Below, piece after piece: positions 27,821 through 37,295 of a stretch of DNA of 64,000 bases. The notes beneath the pieces are model-generated. The model was not told where the DNA came from, searched no databases, and saw nothing but the letters and a program-made list of their open reading frames with translations. This DNA comes from CAWJLE01 sp963843645 (GTDB taxonomy: Bacteria; Chloroflexota; Anaerolineae; DAOTYC01), in NCBI GenBank assembly GCA_963843645.1, contig CAWJLE010000003.1, forward strand, positions 1,550,001 to 1,614,000, in the 5' to 3' direction. Both the position numbers and the translations under genes were made by a program. The first letter of the stretch is position 1, and every line of letters starts with the position of its first letter.

Positions 27821-28707
27821 GTGAAGACCGTTCTGAAAGGGACCCAGAAGACTGTCACTATCGAACGAGGCCAGCCGACGGTGATCATCGGTGAGCGCAT
27901 CAACCCGACCGGGCGCAAGAAACTGGCCGAGGCGTTGCTGAAGGGCGACATGGACTACGTCCGCAACGAGGCCATCCAGCAGGTGGAGGACGGCGCGGAC
28001 ATCATCGACGTGAACGTCGGCGTGGCCGGCGGCGACGACGACAAGCTCCTGCCGCTGGCCGTCAAGACCGTCGCCGAGGCCGTCGACGTGCCCATCGCCA
28101 TCGACTCGCCGCACCCGACAGCGCTGCCTGCCGCCCTCAAGATCTGCCCGGGCCGGCCCGCTGATCAACTCCGTCAACGGCGAGGAAGCCTCGCTCAACC
28201 GCGTCCTGCCGCTGGTCAAGGAATTCGGTTGCGCCGTCATCGGCCTGACGATGGACGACAACGGCATCCCGCCCACCGCCGATGCCCGCCTGGCTGTCGC
28301 CCACAAGATCGTCGACCGCGCCGGTGCAGATGGGCATTCCCGGCCGAGGACATCGATCATCGACTGCCTGGCGCTCACGGTCGGAGCCGACCACACCGCC
28401 GCCATGGTCACCCTGGAAGCGATCCGCAAGATCGTCGACTGAGATCGGCGTCAACGTCAGCCTCGGGGCCAGCAACATCTCGTTCGGCCTGCCCGACCGG
28501 GAAGCCATCAACGATCTGTTCATCGCCATGGCCATCCAGGAGGGCATGACCACTGCCATCGTCCACCCGGGCAAGACGCGACGCGCGATCCTGATCGCCG
28601 ACGTGCTTCTGGGACGTGACGAGTACTCCATGCGGTACATCAAGTGGACCCGCGCCCAGCAGCAGAAGGCCGCCGCAGCGGCTGCAGCAGCCGGCGCCAC
28701 CGCCTGA
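27821..28707 (+). CDS. Pterin-binding methyltetrahydrofolate methyltransferase (frameshifted)
   Basis: TIM-barrel methyltransferase related to AcsE and the pterin-binding part of MetH, which moves a methyl group between tetrahydrofolate and a corrinoid protein. Signatures: TVIIGERINPTGRKKLAEAL, EDGADIIDVNVG, PIAIDSPHPTALPAAL, LINSVNGEEASLNRVLPL, VIGLTMDDNGIPPTA, and VSLGASNISFGLPDR with the Asn that helps catalysis. Frame breaks near 28153, 28322, 28352 and 28437 are single-base. GTG 27821 follows GAAAGGAG. The tail is poly-Ala (QQKAAAAAAAAGATA). The neighbouring corrinoid protein and activator are absent from the window, so the methyl donor and acceptor are unknown; the position at the end of the importer operon suggests that the imported compound yields a methyl or C1 unit (inference). 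Confidence 0.87.
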
Positions 28708-28713
28708 GCGTTT

Positions 28714-28764
28714 CTCATCCTCAGCCCTCCTCCCTCGCCCTGGAAGGGAGAGGGTTGGGATGAG
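28714..28764. terminator. Inverted repeat between convergent genes
   Basis: CTCATCCTCAGCCCTCCTCCCT (28714-28735; two mismatches) faces AGGGAGAGGGTTGGGATGAG (28745-28764). It serves the end of the methyltransferase gene and the convergent cytidylate-kinase-like gene. Confidence 0.65.
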
Positions 28765-28789
28765 AGTGAACCCGCCCACGAGGCAGACG

Positions 28790-29458
28790 TTACGCTCGTC
28801 CGAACCTCGCCTTCGCCGCCTCTACGATCAGGTCTGTCACAACCTGTGGCGACGTTCTCCCCGTGTTGATCGTCAGGTCGTACAACCGGACGTCGTTGAT
28901 GTCGGCTTTGTACTGCCGACGCAAGTACGCGGCGCGTCCTTCGTCGCTGGCCGCCACCTTCCGCTGCGCGTCCTCTTCAGTCAGGTTGAACCGCTCGGCG
29001 ATGACCTTCACCCGCTCGGCGAGCGGCGCGTGGATGCGGACGTGCAGCGTGTCCGCCTTGCCCCGCAGGACCATCTGGCCGGCACGCCCGATCAGTAGCA
29101 CATCCTCTGTCCCAGCCAGATCGAAAATGATCGATTCCAGAATCGAGAGGTAGTAATCGCCTCCAATTGGGGACACGTCCCCCGAGATGTAAGCGTCGGT
29201 CGTCTGCACCGAGCCGAGCGCGATCGGCGCGGCCGGCGAGGTGACCGGCTCCCGCCTCAACCATTCGAGCACGCGCTGGACGAATCCAGCCCGCCCCTCG
29301 TCGGATTCCATGGCAACGCTGGCGGGAACACCCGCCGCAAGCGCCTCATGCAAGATTTCGCTGCCGACCACGCGCAACCGCAGCGCCGCGGCGACCTGGC
29401 CCGCAATCGTCTCTCCACCGCTGCCCATCTGTCGCGACAACGTTACTGTGGCGCCCAT
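28790..29458 (-). CDS. Cytidylate kinase-like protein
   Basis: P-loop protein of the cytidylate-kinase-like family (about 222 residues). The N-terminus ATVTLSRQMGSGGETIAGQVA holds a P-loop variant (MGSGGETI, not the classical GxxxxGKS), which is usual in this group. Later VLLIGRAGQMVLRG and HVRIHAPLAERVKVI, then RRQYKADINDVRLYDLTINT correspond to the lid and base-binding regions of the family. True nucleotide kinase activity is not shown for most members. ATG 29458 is chosen because GAAGGAGAGA precedes it; a GTG at 29473 lies within that ribosome site. It has its own promoter. Confidence 0.85.
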   Translation of the reverse strand: MGATVTLSRQMGSGGETIAGQVAAALRLRVVGSEILHEALAAGVPASVAMESDEGRAGFVQRVLEWLRREPVTSPAAPIALGSVQTTDAYISGDVSPIGGDYYLSILESIIFDLAGTEDVLLIGRAGQMVLRGKADTLHVRIHAPLAERVKVIAERFNLTEEDAQRKVAASDEGRAAYLRRQYKADINDVRLYDLTINTGRTSPQVVTDLIVEAAKARFGRA

Positions 29459-29503
29459 TTCTCTCTCCTTCACAATGCGAAATGGCTAATACCTATCCAA
29501 TCG

Positions 29504-29532
29504 ATTATAGCACGCCACTATGGAGACATCAA
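29504..29532 (-). promoter_or_regulatory. Promoter of the cytidylate-kinase-like gene
   Basis: On the minus strand TTGATG (29532-29527), 17 bases, perfect TATAAT (29509-29504), 46 bases before ATG 29458. Confidence 0.7.
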
Positions 29533-29694
29533 GGACGCCGGCGGCAGGGGTACAGCGAGGACCTCGGGCAAGACCGAGGCCGCGCCTTCAACCCCGGGGT
29601 ACACTCAACAGAGCAGCTCGTCCTGGCGATTTCCGGTCTCCGCGACGAGCGCAGCAATTTTGGATGCGATGGCCCTGCCAACGGAGGCAAGGCA

Positions 29695-29722
29695 TTGACA
29701 TCGAATTGAATGAGTCTATAAT
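29695..29722 (+). promoter_or_regulatory. Promoter of the peptide-type ABC operon
   Basis: Perfect TTGACA (29695-29700), 16 bases, perfect TATAAT (29717-29722). Just after it ATGCGTAACTAAT (29731-29743) resembles a sequence at the same place downstream of the 56891 promoter. Confidence 0.75.
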
Positions 29723-29943
29723 ACTGCCATATGCGTAACTAATCTGGTCCCGATAGACCACTAATCATGTGTTAACCCAAACCGCGTCGATCGTGGTCTG
29801 CAGTTGCGTGCGCGACCCGGGCCGCTGTCGCGAAAGGAGGTGCGAGCCTGTCATAGAGAGTTTTTCATCGGCCTTAGGAATCCCATCACTGGTCCTACTT
29901 TCTGTCGACGAATGCAATTCCGTCTATTAAAGGAGAGGTCGCC
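29723..29943 (+). other. Leader of the peptide-type ABC operon
   Basis: About 220 bases without a recognisable gene. AAGGAGGTG at 29835-29843 is a second good ribosome-binding sequence but is followed by no ORF of any length. The remainder of this 485-base gap (29533-29694) holds only a small CCTCGG/CCGAGG hairpin. Confidence 0.4.
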
Positions 29944-31557
29944 ATGAAAAGGGTCATCCTGGTCGCACTAGTGGTTATTATGACCGTATTCCCATCCCTC
30001 GCGTCTGCCGCAGCCCCAAGCCCCACCGCACAGCCTCCGGCGTATCCGAACGCCCAGCAAGGCGGTGCACTGGTTTACGGTGTGTATCAGCCGGTCGACA
30101 ACCTCGACCCCCACAAATCACAGCTTCTCGTCGTCGCCGAAATCGACAAGCCAATGTTTGACTCCCTGGTGTATATGCAGCCGGGCGATACCAACATCTA
30201 TCCGGGTCTAGCCGAAAGCTGGACCGTTTCGCCCGACGCGAAGACATACACGTTCAAGCTGCGCCAGGGCGTGAAGTTTCACGACGGCACGCCGTTAAAC
30301 GCCGACGCGGTCAAGAACAACTTCGACTGGATCTGGGATCTCAAGAACCAGCCCGGACTGTCCCACGACGTGCTCGGCACCTACGACTCCACCAAAGTGA
30401 TCGATGATTCCACGGTTCAGGTCAATTTCACTGCGCCGAACGCGGCCTTCCTGCCCAACCTTGCCCAGATCTGGGGCGTCATTCAGTCCCCTACAGCGCG
30501 CGAGAAGTGGGGCGATCAGTACCAGTTCCACCTCACCGGCACCGGGCCGTACATGCTCAAAGAATACGTGGCAAACGATCACGTCACCATGGTCCGGAAC
30601 CCGGACTACAACTGGGCTCCGCAGATCTTTCATCAGGGTCCGGCTTTCCTGGACAGCATTGAGTTTCGCATCATTCCGGAAGACGCCACCCGCGTAGCCG
30701 CGTTGGAGACCGGCGAGATCCAGTTGTGCCAGGCGGTTCCGTCACAGGACCTCGAGCGCCTGAAAAGCAACCCGGAGCTTCAAGTCCTCATCGCGCCAGC
30801 CGGCGGCATCCCCTGGAATATCATCGTGAACGTGACCAAGGCCCCGTTGGACGATCTGAACGTTCGCAAGGCGCTCTGGTACGCTACTAACCAGGCCCAA
30901 ATTGTCGATACGCTGTTCAAGGGAGTGCGGACGCCCGCCTACTGGCCCGCAGAGAAGACCATGCTCGGCTACGACGCGGCGAAGGACGTGCCGCAGTACG
31001 ATCCCGAGAAGGCCAAATCCCTGCTCGATCAGGCCGGCTGGACCGCCGGCTCCGACGGCATCCGTGAGAAAGGCGGTCAGAAACTGCACCTCCTGAAGAT
31101 CATTCCCGCGGACTTCGGCATGGACGAATACAGCACGATGCTGCAGCAGCAGTACAAGGCAGTGGGCATCGACATGGAAATCCAGGTCCGCGCTATCAGT
31201 GCCTGTCTGGACGCCTGGAACAAAGGGGAGCAGAACCTTGCGCCTGGCCTCTTCTGGTGGCCCGATCCCGCCTTCGTGCGCAGTTTTTATCACTCCAGCA
31301 ACATCGGACGGCCCAGCAACTGGAGCCACACCAGTGACCCGGCGATGGACGCTCTGATTGTCAAGGGCGAGTCGACGCTCGACCAGGTCCAGCGCGGCGA
31401 AATCTATCGTCAGATCTATCAGAAGATCGTGGATGAAGTGCTGTCGATCCCGCTCATGCACAAGCAGTGGGTGGGCGCAGCGGCGAAATCCCTGGGCGGC
31501 ATGTCCTTCGACGTGACCGGTTACCCGAACTTCAACGACGCTCACTTTACCAAGTAG
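29944..31557 (+). CDS. ABC substrate-binding protein, family 5 (peptide/nickel type)
   Basis: Extracytoplasmic binding protein of 537 residues. Signal peptide 1-23 (VILVALVVIMTVFPSLASAA), then a Pro/Ala-rich stretch. Family 5 signatures: GALVYGVYQPVDNLDPHKS, IYPGLAESWTVSPDAKTYTF and FKLRQGVKFHDGTPLNADAV, followed by GTGPYMLKEYVANDHVTMVR and NVRKALWYATNQAQIV. ATG 29944 follows AAAGGAGAG. Substrates of this family include peptides, sugars, opines and metal chelates. The next genes are two permeases and an aminotransferase, so an amino-acid-like ligand is plausible (inference). Confidence 0.95.
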   Translation: MKRVILVALVVIMTVFPSLASAAAPSPTAQPPAYPNAQQGGALVYGVYQPVDNLDPHKSQLLVVAEIDKPMFDSLVYMQPGDTNIYPGLAESWTVSPDAKTYTFKLRQGVKFHDGTPLNADAVKNNFDWIWDLKNQPGLSHDVLGTYDSTKVIDDSTVQVNFTAPNAAFLPNLAQIWGVIQSPTAREKWGDQYQFHLTGTGPYMLKEYVANDHVTMVRNPDYNWAPQIFHQGPAFLDSIEFRIIPEDATRVAALETGEIQLCQAVPSQDLERLKSNPELQVLIAPAGGIPWNIIVNVTKAPLDDLNVRKALWYATNQAQIVDTLFKGVRTPAYWPAEKTMLGYDAAKDVPQYDPEKAKSLLDQAGWTAGSDGIREKGGQKLHLLKIIPADFGMDEYSTMLQQQYKAVGIDMEIQVRAISACLDAWNKGEQNLAPGLFWWPDPAFVRSFYHSSNIGRPSNWSHTSDPAMDALIVKGESTLDQVQRGEIYRQIYQKIVDEVLSIPLMHKQWVGAAAKSLGGMSFDVTGYPNFNDAHFTK

Positions 31558-31567
31558 TCGGATCGCA

Positions 31568-31613
31568 GCGGGTGAGGGCCTGCCCTTCGAGAGGAAGCAG
31601 CGCCCTCACCCGC
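31568..31613 (+). terminator. Hairpin between binding-protein and permease genes
   Basis: GCGGGTGAGGGC (31568-31579) pairs perfectly with GCCCTCACCCGC (31602-31613). There is no T run, so it likely reduces rather than stops read-through to the permeases. Confidence 0.6.
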
Positions 31614-31635
31614 CCCTGGCTGGTGCGGAGGTCAA

Positions 31636-32559
31636 ATGCTGCGCTATCTGATCCAGCGCCTGCTCACTGCGGTCCCGGTGCTGCTCGGCGTGTCCGTCCT
31701 CGTTTGGGGCATGGTTTATCTGGTGCCGGGTGATCCGGTCGATACTCTGTCGTACGGCTCCGCGATCACCCCCGAGCAGCGCGAGCAGCTGCGTCACGTA
31801 TTGGGACTGGACCTGCCACTGCACGTCCAGTATGTCAACTTCCTATCCAAAGCAGTCCGTGGCGATCTGGGGCAGTCCATCTTTACGAAGCGGGCAGTGA
31901 TGGACGAGTTGTTCGCTCAATTGCCTGCCACGATCCAGCTGACTATCGGCGGCATGGTAGTGGCGCTCATCATTGGCTTCGTGTTCGGGATCGCGTCCGC
32001 CTTGAAGCCGAATTCCTGGCTGGACGCGTCGTTGATGACGATCTCGTTCCTGGGACTGTCCATGCCGCATTTTTGGTTGGGCCTGCTGCTCATCTTTCTG
32101 TTCGCCGTGCAGCTCGGATGGCTGCCGGCAACGGGGCACGGGGGCCTGAATCGCCTCATCCTACCTTCCGTGGCGTTGGGTTGGAGCTTCGCGGCGATCA
32201 TCGCGCGCCTCGTCCGCCAGGCCCTGCTCGAGGTCCTGCGCCAGGAGTATGTCCTCACCGCCCGCGCCAAGGGTCTGCGCGAGAGCGCGGTTATCCTCCG
32301 TCACGCCCTGAAAAACATGCTCATCCCGGTCATTACTATCGTCGGCCTCCAGGTCGGCAATATGCTGGGCGGCGCAGTGGTGATCGAAAACGTGTTCGCC
32401 CGCCAGGGACTGGGCCGCCTGGCGGTGCAGGCCCTGTTGCGCAAGGATTTTCCAATGGTGCAAGGCATCGTTCTGGTGTCAGCAGTGTTCTACGTTGGCC
32501 TGAACATACTGGTCGATATCTCGTATGGCTGGCTGGATCCCCGGATTCGGTATCGCTAG
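31636..32559 (+). CDS. ABC permease DppB-type
   Basis: First membrane subunit, 307 residues, six helices. N-terminal MLRYLIQRLLTAVPVLLGVS and VYLVPGDPVD are characteristic; the extracytoplasmic loop contains LRHVLGLDLPLHVQY; the EAA coupling loop reads YVLTARAKGLRESAVILRHAL. The C-terminus ISYGWLDPRIRYR is typical. ATG 31636 has GGAGG seven bases upstream. The frame is intact. Confidence 0.96.
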   Translation: MLRYLIQRLLTAVPVLLGVSVLVWGMVYLVPGDPVDTLSYGSAITPEQREQLRHVLGLDLPLHVQYVNFLSKAVRGDLGQSIFTKRAVMDELFAQLPATIQLTIGGMVVALIIGFVFGIASALKPNSWLDASLMTISFLGLSMPHFWLGLLLIFLFAVQLGWLPATGHGGLNRLILPSVALGWSFAAIIARLVRQALLEVLRQEYVLTARAKGLRESAVILRHALKNMLIPVITIVGLQVGNMLGGAVVIENVFARQGLGRLAVQALLRKDFPMVQGIVLVSAVFYVGLNILVDISYGWLDPRIRYR

Positions 32560-32641
32560 ATCCGGACCTGTATCCCAGTCTCTCCCAAGGCAGCGGCGGT
32601 CAGGGACCGTCCGTGAGAAAGGTCACCGTTTGGAGGTGAAT

Positions 32642-33549
32642 GTGACGGGCAGCGATTATGTCGCGAATCAAGCCCGGCAGGCAGAGCCGCTTCTGACGAC
32701 GCGCTCGATGAGCTTCGCCGAAGAGACGTTTCGCCGATTCATGAAGAACAGAGGTGCGGCGATTGGCCTCGTGGCACTCCTGCTCCTGATTGCCTCGGCG
32801 CTTTTGGCGCCGGTGATCGCGCCCCACGACCCGACACAGCAGTTCGTCGGGCCAAGGCTGTCACCGCCGCAGCCGCAGTACCCCTTCGGAACGGATCAGT
32901 TCGGGCGCGACGTGTTGAGCAGGACAATCTGGGGCGGACAGAATACCCTGAAGGTACCGCTAATCGCCATCGCAATCGCGGTCGGCGCCGGCATCGTCCT
33001 CGGCCTCATCTCCGGATATTACGGCGGAAAGGCCGATGCACTTATCTCGTGGCTTATGGACATCCTACTCGCCTTTCCCGGCCTGCTGTTGACCCTGGTG
33101 GTAGTGGGCATTCTCGGCACCGGGCTCGACAAGGTGATGATCGCCGTCGGCATCTCGCTGATTCCCGTCCACGTTCGGCTGGTGCGCGGCAGCGTCCTGT
33201 CCATTAAACAAAACGTGTATATCGATGCGGCCCGGGTCGTCGGCTGCGGCGACCTCCGCATCGCATTCCGGCACGTGTTCCCCAATGTGATCGGCTCGCT
33301 TATGGTGTTGGCGAGCACCGCGATTGCCTGGGCAATCGTGGCCGGCGCCGCACTGAACTTCCTGGGGATGGGCGTTCAGCCGCCTCTGGCGGAATGGGCG
33401 CGGACATGGCAACCAGCCGTAACTACCTGCGCGAGTCCTGGTGGATGATGACCTTTCCCGGCCTGGGAATCGTCATCACCATCATCGCCGTGAACCTGAT
33501 TGGTGATGGCCTGACGGGCGCGCTCGACCCACGGTTGCGGAACAGATAG
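32642..33549 (+). CDS. ABC permease DppC-type (one frameshift near 3' end)
   Basis: Second membrane subunit, about 302 residues. Landmarks: FRRFMKNRGAAIGLVALLLL, APHDPTQQFVGPRL, PFGTDQFGRDVLSRTIWG, the EAA loop YIDAARVVGCGDLRIAFRHV, and the end VNLIGDGLTGALDPRLRNR. A base appears missing near 33397: GAATGG(G)GCGCGG restores LAEWGADMATSRNYLRESWW. The GTG at 32642 is preferred because TGGAGG is five bases upstream; GTG 32636 is possible. No ATPase genes follow; the ATPases must be encoded elsewhere. Confidence 0.93.
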
Positions 33550-33582
33550 TTCGACACTATTACGTTTCAAGGGGGAAATTCA

Positions 33583-34677
33583 ATGTTGCCCAGACTCATG
33601 ATTCCAGGTCCAACCGATATCAGTGCCCAAGCGCTCGAGCAGTTGGGGCTGCCCGTGAGGGCCCATTACGGCCCCGACTGGACCGCGCTCCATCGCGACA
33701 CAATCCGGCTCCTGCGCGAGATCATCCAGACGTCAGGCAAGATCTACATGATCGGCGGCAGCGGCAGCACGGCTAACGAAGTCGCGGTGAACAGCACCCT
33801 GCGCCCGGGGGAGAAGGTCATCGTCGGCAACAACGGCATGTTCGGTGATCGGTTAGTGGAGATGCTCGCCAGCTTCCAGTGCACGCCGATCGAGGTAAGA
33901 GCCGACCCCGGCGCTCCGCTGTCACCCGCCGCATTCTCTCAGACGTTGGCCGCACATCCGGACGCCACGCTCGTCGCAGCCGTCCATCTCGAAACGTCCA
34001 CCGGCGTCCTCAACCCAATACGCGACATCGCGCACGCCGCACACGTCGCAGGGGTCCACGTCCTGGTCGATGCCGTATCGTCGTTGGCCGGGACCGAACT
34101 GCCGATGGACGAGTGGGGCATCGATATTCTGACGAGCGCTTCGCAAAAGTGTCTGGGCGGGCCTCCCGGATTGGCGATCGTAGCCGTCGGCGACGAGGGG
34201 TGGAAGCTGGTCGAGCGGCCGGGAGCGCGCGGGTGGCTCACGAACTTGAACCTGTGGCAGAAGTATGCGGTCGAGTGGGGCGACTGGCATCCACACCCGG
34301 CAACCATGCCGACGAACATCGTGGCTGCACTGCACCAGTCTCTTCTCGAGCTGTCCGCTGAGGGCCTACCTGACAGAATCGCGCGCTACTGGCGTATCGC
34401 GCGACGGCTGCGGGCCGGGTTGCAGACCCTTGGCATGCTGCCGGTCGTGGGCGACGAGGACTCTGCGCCGGTCCTGACCGCAGCCTGGGTTCCAGCGGGC
34501 GTGAATTCCCCGGACATTGTCAGCTACGTAATGCGAGCGCACAACATTCAGATTACCGCCGGCTTCGGTGCGTTGAAGGAGAAGGTCGTCCGCATCGGGC
34601 ACATGGCCACTGTAGACGACGCCCTGGTTGATGAGCTCGTAGCCGCGATCAAGGAGTACCTGGATAGCCAGAAATAG
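33583..34677 (+). CDS. PLP-dependent class V aminotransferase (alanine-glyoxylate/serine-pyruvate type)
   Basis: Fold-type I transaminase of 364 residues. Family signatures: PRLMIPGPTDISAQAL at the start, GSGSTANEVAVNSTLRPGE, HLETSTGVLNPIRDIA, VDAVSSLAGTELPMDEWGID, and the PLP lysine in LTSASQKCLGGPPGLA. The C-terminal ITAGFGALKEKVVRIGHMA is typical of alanine-glyoxylate aminotransferases. It starts 33 bases after the permease stop behind AAGGGGG, so it belongs to the importer operon and may act on the imported amino compound (inference). A terminator follows. Confidence 0.93.
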   Translation: MLPRLMIPGPTDISAQALEQLGLPVRAHYGPDWTALHRDTIRLLREIIQTSGKIYMIGGSGSTANEVAVNSTLRPGEKVIVGNNGMFGDRLVEMLASFQCTPIEVRADPGAPLSPAAFSQTLAAHPDATLVAAVHLETSTGVLNPIRDIAHAAHVAGVHVLVDAVSSLAGTELPMDEWGIDILTSASQKCLGGPPGLAIVAVGDEGWKLVERPGARGWLTNLNLWQKYAVEWGDWHPHPATMPTNIVAALHQSLLELSAEGLPDRIARYWRIARRLRAGLQTLGMLPVVGDEDSAPVLTAAWVPAGVNSPDIVSYVMRAHNIQITAGFGALKEKVVRIGHMATVDDALVDELVAAIKEYLDSQK

Positions 34678-34748
34678 AAGAGCAGTCCCGCGTGATCGAC
34701 GAAAGTCGTCGCACGCAAGAGGTCTCCAGCTTGGCTGCCCGAACACAA

Positions 34749-34785
34749 GACCGCGAAGGACGCGAGTTAGCGTCCTTGCGCGGTC
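34749..34785. terminator. Bidirectional terminator between aminotransferase gene and mtnA
   Basis: GACCGCGAAGGACGC (34749-34763) and GCGTCCTTGCGCGGTC (34770-34785) pair over 15 bases with one bulge around a 6-base loop, between convergent genes. Confidence 0.75.
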
Positions 34786-34814
34786 CGTTCATGAGGCATC
34801 GGTTCACGTCCCGC

Positions 34815-35876
34815 CTACTTCAGTGCGTCCAGTATCTTCTCCGGCTCGAAGATACCGTTCTCCGTGATGATGCCCGTGATGTACCGGGCGGGCGTCACGT
34901 CGAACGCCAGGTTGCGCGCAGTGGATGCCGCGGGCGCCACGCGAACCCGGCCGAACTTGCCCGGTGTCCAGCAGGCCGTAGGCGTACAACACCTCGTCCG
35001 GACTGCGCTCCTCGATGGGAATGTTGTCCCCACTGGGGCAGTTGGCGTCGACGGTGGAGGTCGGCGCGGCCACGTAGAAGGGAATGCCCAGCTCGTGGGC
35101 CACGCACGGCCTTCTCGTACGTGCCGATCTTGTTCGCCACGTCGCCGTTCGCCGCCACGCGGTCCGCGCCCGACGATGGCCAGGTCGATTTCGCCGCGCT
35201 GCATCAGGAAGCCCGAAGCATTGTCGGCCACGATCGCATGTGGCACGCCCTCGTTGCCCAGCTCCCAGGCCGTCAGCTGCGCGCCCTGGCCGCGAGGCCG
35301 CGTTTCGTCGGCAAACACGAACACCTTCTTGCCCGGCCGGTGCGCAACGTAGATCGGCGCCAGGGCGGAGCCCCAATCGGAGAAGGCCAGCCAGCCGGCA
35401 TTGCAGTGCGTCAGCACGCGCGCACCGTCCTTCAGGAGCGTCGCACCATGATTGCCGATCCTGTGGCCCTCGTCCGCGTTTTCGTCCGACATGGCCTGCG
35501 CCTCAAGCACAGCCGCGTTTCGCGCCGCTGTCTCGTCGGGCGCCGCCTTCAGGGCCGCCATCGTGCGATCGATGGCGTAGAACAGGTTTTGGGCCGTCGG
35601 CCGGGTCGCCGCCAGCAGCTTCGCCCCCGCATCCACGTATGCCAGGAAACCAGCGCCTTCCGGCGCCTCCAGCGCTGCCTGGGCCACGCCGTAGCCGCCC
35701 GCCACGCCGATCGCCCCGGCACCGCGGACCGTCATGTTGCGAATAGCCTCCGCCGTGGCCTTGTGGTCCGCCAGCTGGATGATCTCGAAGAAATGCGGCA
35801 GCAGCGGCTGATTGATCATGTGTACCGTCCGGCCTTCCATCCAAACCGTGCGGTACGGCTTCCCGTTGACGTTCAT
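34815..35876 (-). CDS. mtnA: S-methyl-5-thioribose-1-phosphate isomerase (frameshifted)
   Basis: Methionine salvage enzyme converting methylthioribose-1-phosphate to methylthioribulose-1-phosphate. Landmarks: IQLADHKATAEAIRNMTVRG, GAGAIGVAGGYGVAQAAL, and the active-site region VLTHCNAGWLAFSDWGSALA with the catalytic Cys. After LAIVG the frame breaks (near 35168), continues as DRVAANGDVANKIGTYE, breaks near 35104, then HELGIPFYVAAPTSTVD, and breaks again near 34960 before ITENGIFEPEKILDAL. The three changes cancel, so the gene is probably intact in the cell. ATG 35876 is preceded by GGAGG. It follows mtnK with a 55-base gap. Confidence 0.93.
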   Translation of the reverse strand: MNVNGKPYRTVWMEGRTVHMINQPLLPHFFEIIQLADHKATAEAIRNMTVRGAGAIGVAGGYGVAQAALEAPEGAGFLAYVDAGAKLLAATRPTAQNLFYAIDRTMAALKAAPDETAARNAAVLEAQAMSDENADEGHRIGNHGATLLKDGARVLTHCNAGWLAFSDWGSALAPIYVAHRPGKKVFVFADETRPRGQGAQLTAWELGNEGVPHAIVADNASGFLMQRGEIDLAIVGRGPRGGERRRGEQDRHVREGRAWPTSWAFPSTWPRRPPPSTPTAPVGTTFPSRSAVRTRCCTPTACWTPGKFGRVRVAPAASTARNLAFDVTPARYITGIITENGIFEPEKILDALK

Positions 35877-35931
35877 TCATTACCTCCACAGGCAGCAGGA
35901 TGCCACGAACAGCGTCTTCGCGGCGTTTTCT

Positions 35932-37194
35932 CTACGCCTTGATGTCCTTCGTCTCTTCCCTCACGATGCCAATCAGGTCGTCCACCGTTTTGATCGAGTC
36001 ACGCTCCAGGAGCCAGCGAGAGCCGATGCGAATCGCCGGCCGCTCGCAGACGGCCCGCTTCTCCAGGTCTTTGATGCTGGAGATGTCCCACACGGTGACG
36101 ATACCCATCGTGCGGCGCAGCATCTTGACGCCGCCGTGGCCGGCCACCTCGTGGAACATGGTCGCAAGGTAGCGGCGGCGAAACTCGGCGAAGGCCTCAT
36201 CCCCACCCGGGAACTGCCAGTATGCCGTCTCCTGCAACTCGCCGCAGTTGTTGTTCTTCCACACTTCGTCGAACTTGCGCGCGAACTCGAGCCAGATGCC
36301 GCGAATCATGTCCAGCAGATAAGCCTGGTATTCGGCGCGCACCACCGGGTCCGGCGTGTGGGCGTAGTGCGACAGGTAGTTCTGAACCAGGTTCTGCAGC
36401 AGTGCGGCCACGTCGTAGCCGCTCGGACCGTAGAAAGCAGAACTCTGGATCGATGACCATCGTCTCGCGCTCGTTGAGCATGATCGAGCCGGTGTGCAGA
36501 TCGGCGTGAATGAGAGCCTGCGCGTGGGTCATGTAGCTCTCTTTCATCTCGGCGATGGCCACCTTCAGTGGACCGTTCCGCCGCACGGCCTTGACTTCGG
36601 CGTCGATCAACGGATTCCAGCTGTTGTCCGGCGACTCGAAGTACGGGTGGCCGTAGACGAAATCCTCCTGCAGCCTGGATAGCTCGGGGTTGACGAACTT
36701 CTTCTGCATCTCTTTCTTTTTCAGCCCGTGAGGTACAGGTCGGACGTGAAGAAGAGGGTGTTGGCCAAGAAGGTGGAGATCTGATCGACGAAGAGCGGGA
36801 AGCGCTTGCGGGCCACCAGAGGCTTGCGCATCACTTCCATGTCGCCCAGGTAGCGCATGACCACCAGAGACATGTCGTAGTCGTGATCGTATATCTCGGG
36901 CGACAGGCCGGGCGCGACCCGGTTGTACAACATCAGGGCCTCTGTCTCGAAGATCACGCGGTCTCGCGTGAGGGGCCACGATTCGCCGGCGTAGCGCAGG
37001 TATGGAAAGGCCTGCTTGACCACGCAGCTCTGCGAGGGATCGTCCTCGTTCTTGACGACGAAGACCTGGTTGAGGTTGCCGTCCCCCACTTCTGCAGCCG
37101 TGAGGCGCGCCGTCGGGTCCAGGACCTTCGCCATAACTGCGCGCCCTTTCAGATAATCGATAACAGTCTCGGTGCTCAATGGATGGTAGTCCAT
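35932..37194 (-). CDS. mtnK: 5-methylthioribose kinase (frameshifted)
   Basis: Phosphorylates methylthioribose, providing the substrate of MtnA. Protein-kinase-like fold: YHPLSTETVIDYLKGR, AAEVGDGNLNQVFVV (glycine loop), SCVVKQAFPYLR (ATP lysine), ALIHADLHTGSIMLNE (catalytic HxD), and TMVIDPEFCF (metal-binding DPE). Frame changes lie near 36727 (after SDLYL) and 36430 (after PEFCFL), after which YGPSGYDVAALLQNLVQ continues. ATG 37194 opens on MDYHPLS. About 420 residues after repair, normal for MtnK. With mtnA it forms a salvage unit; the later pathway genes are not in the window. Confidence 0.94.
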
Positions 37195-37295
37195 GGACTT
37201 TTGTTCCCTTTCGCGAATCTCACTACGGTGTGGACACGGTTAGAGAGCTGGACAGCCACTGAATATCGCAGGTATAACCCAAAATCGAATCGTCG

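Noticed and set aside
29482..29709. 75-residue open frame between the cytidylate-kinase-like gene and the ABC operon
   Set aside because: No Shine-Dalgarno sequence, overlaps two promoters, and the sequence matches no family I know.
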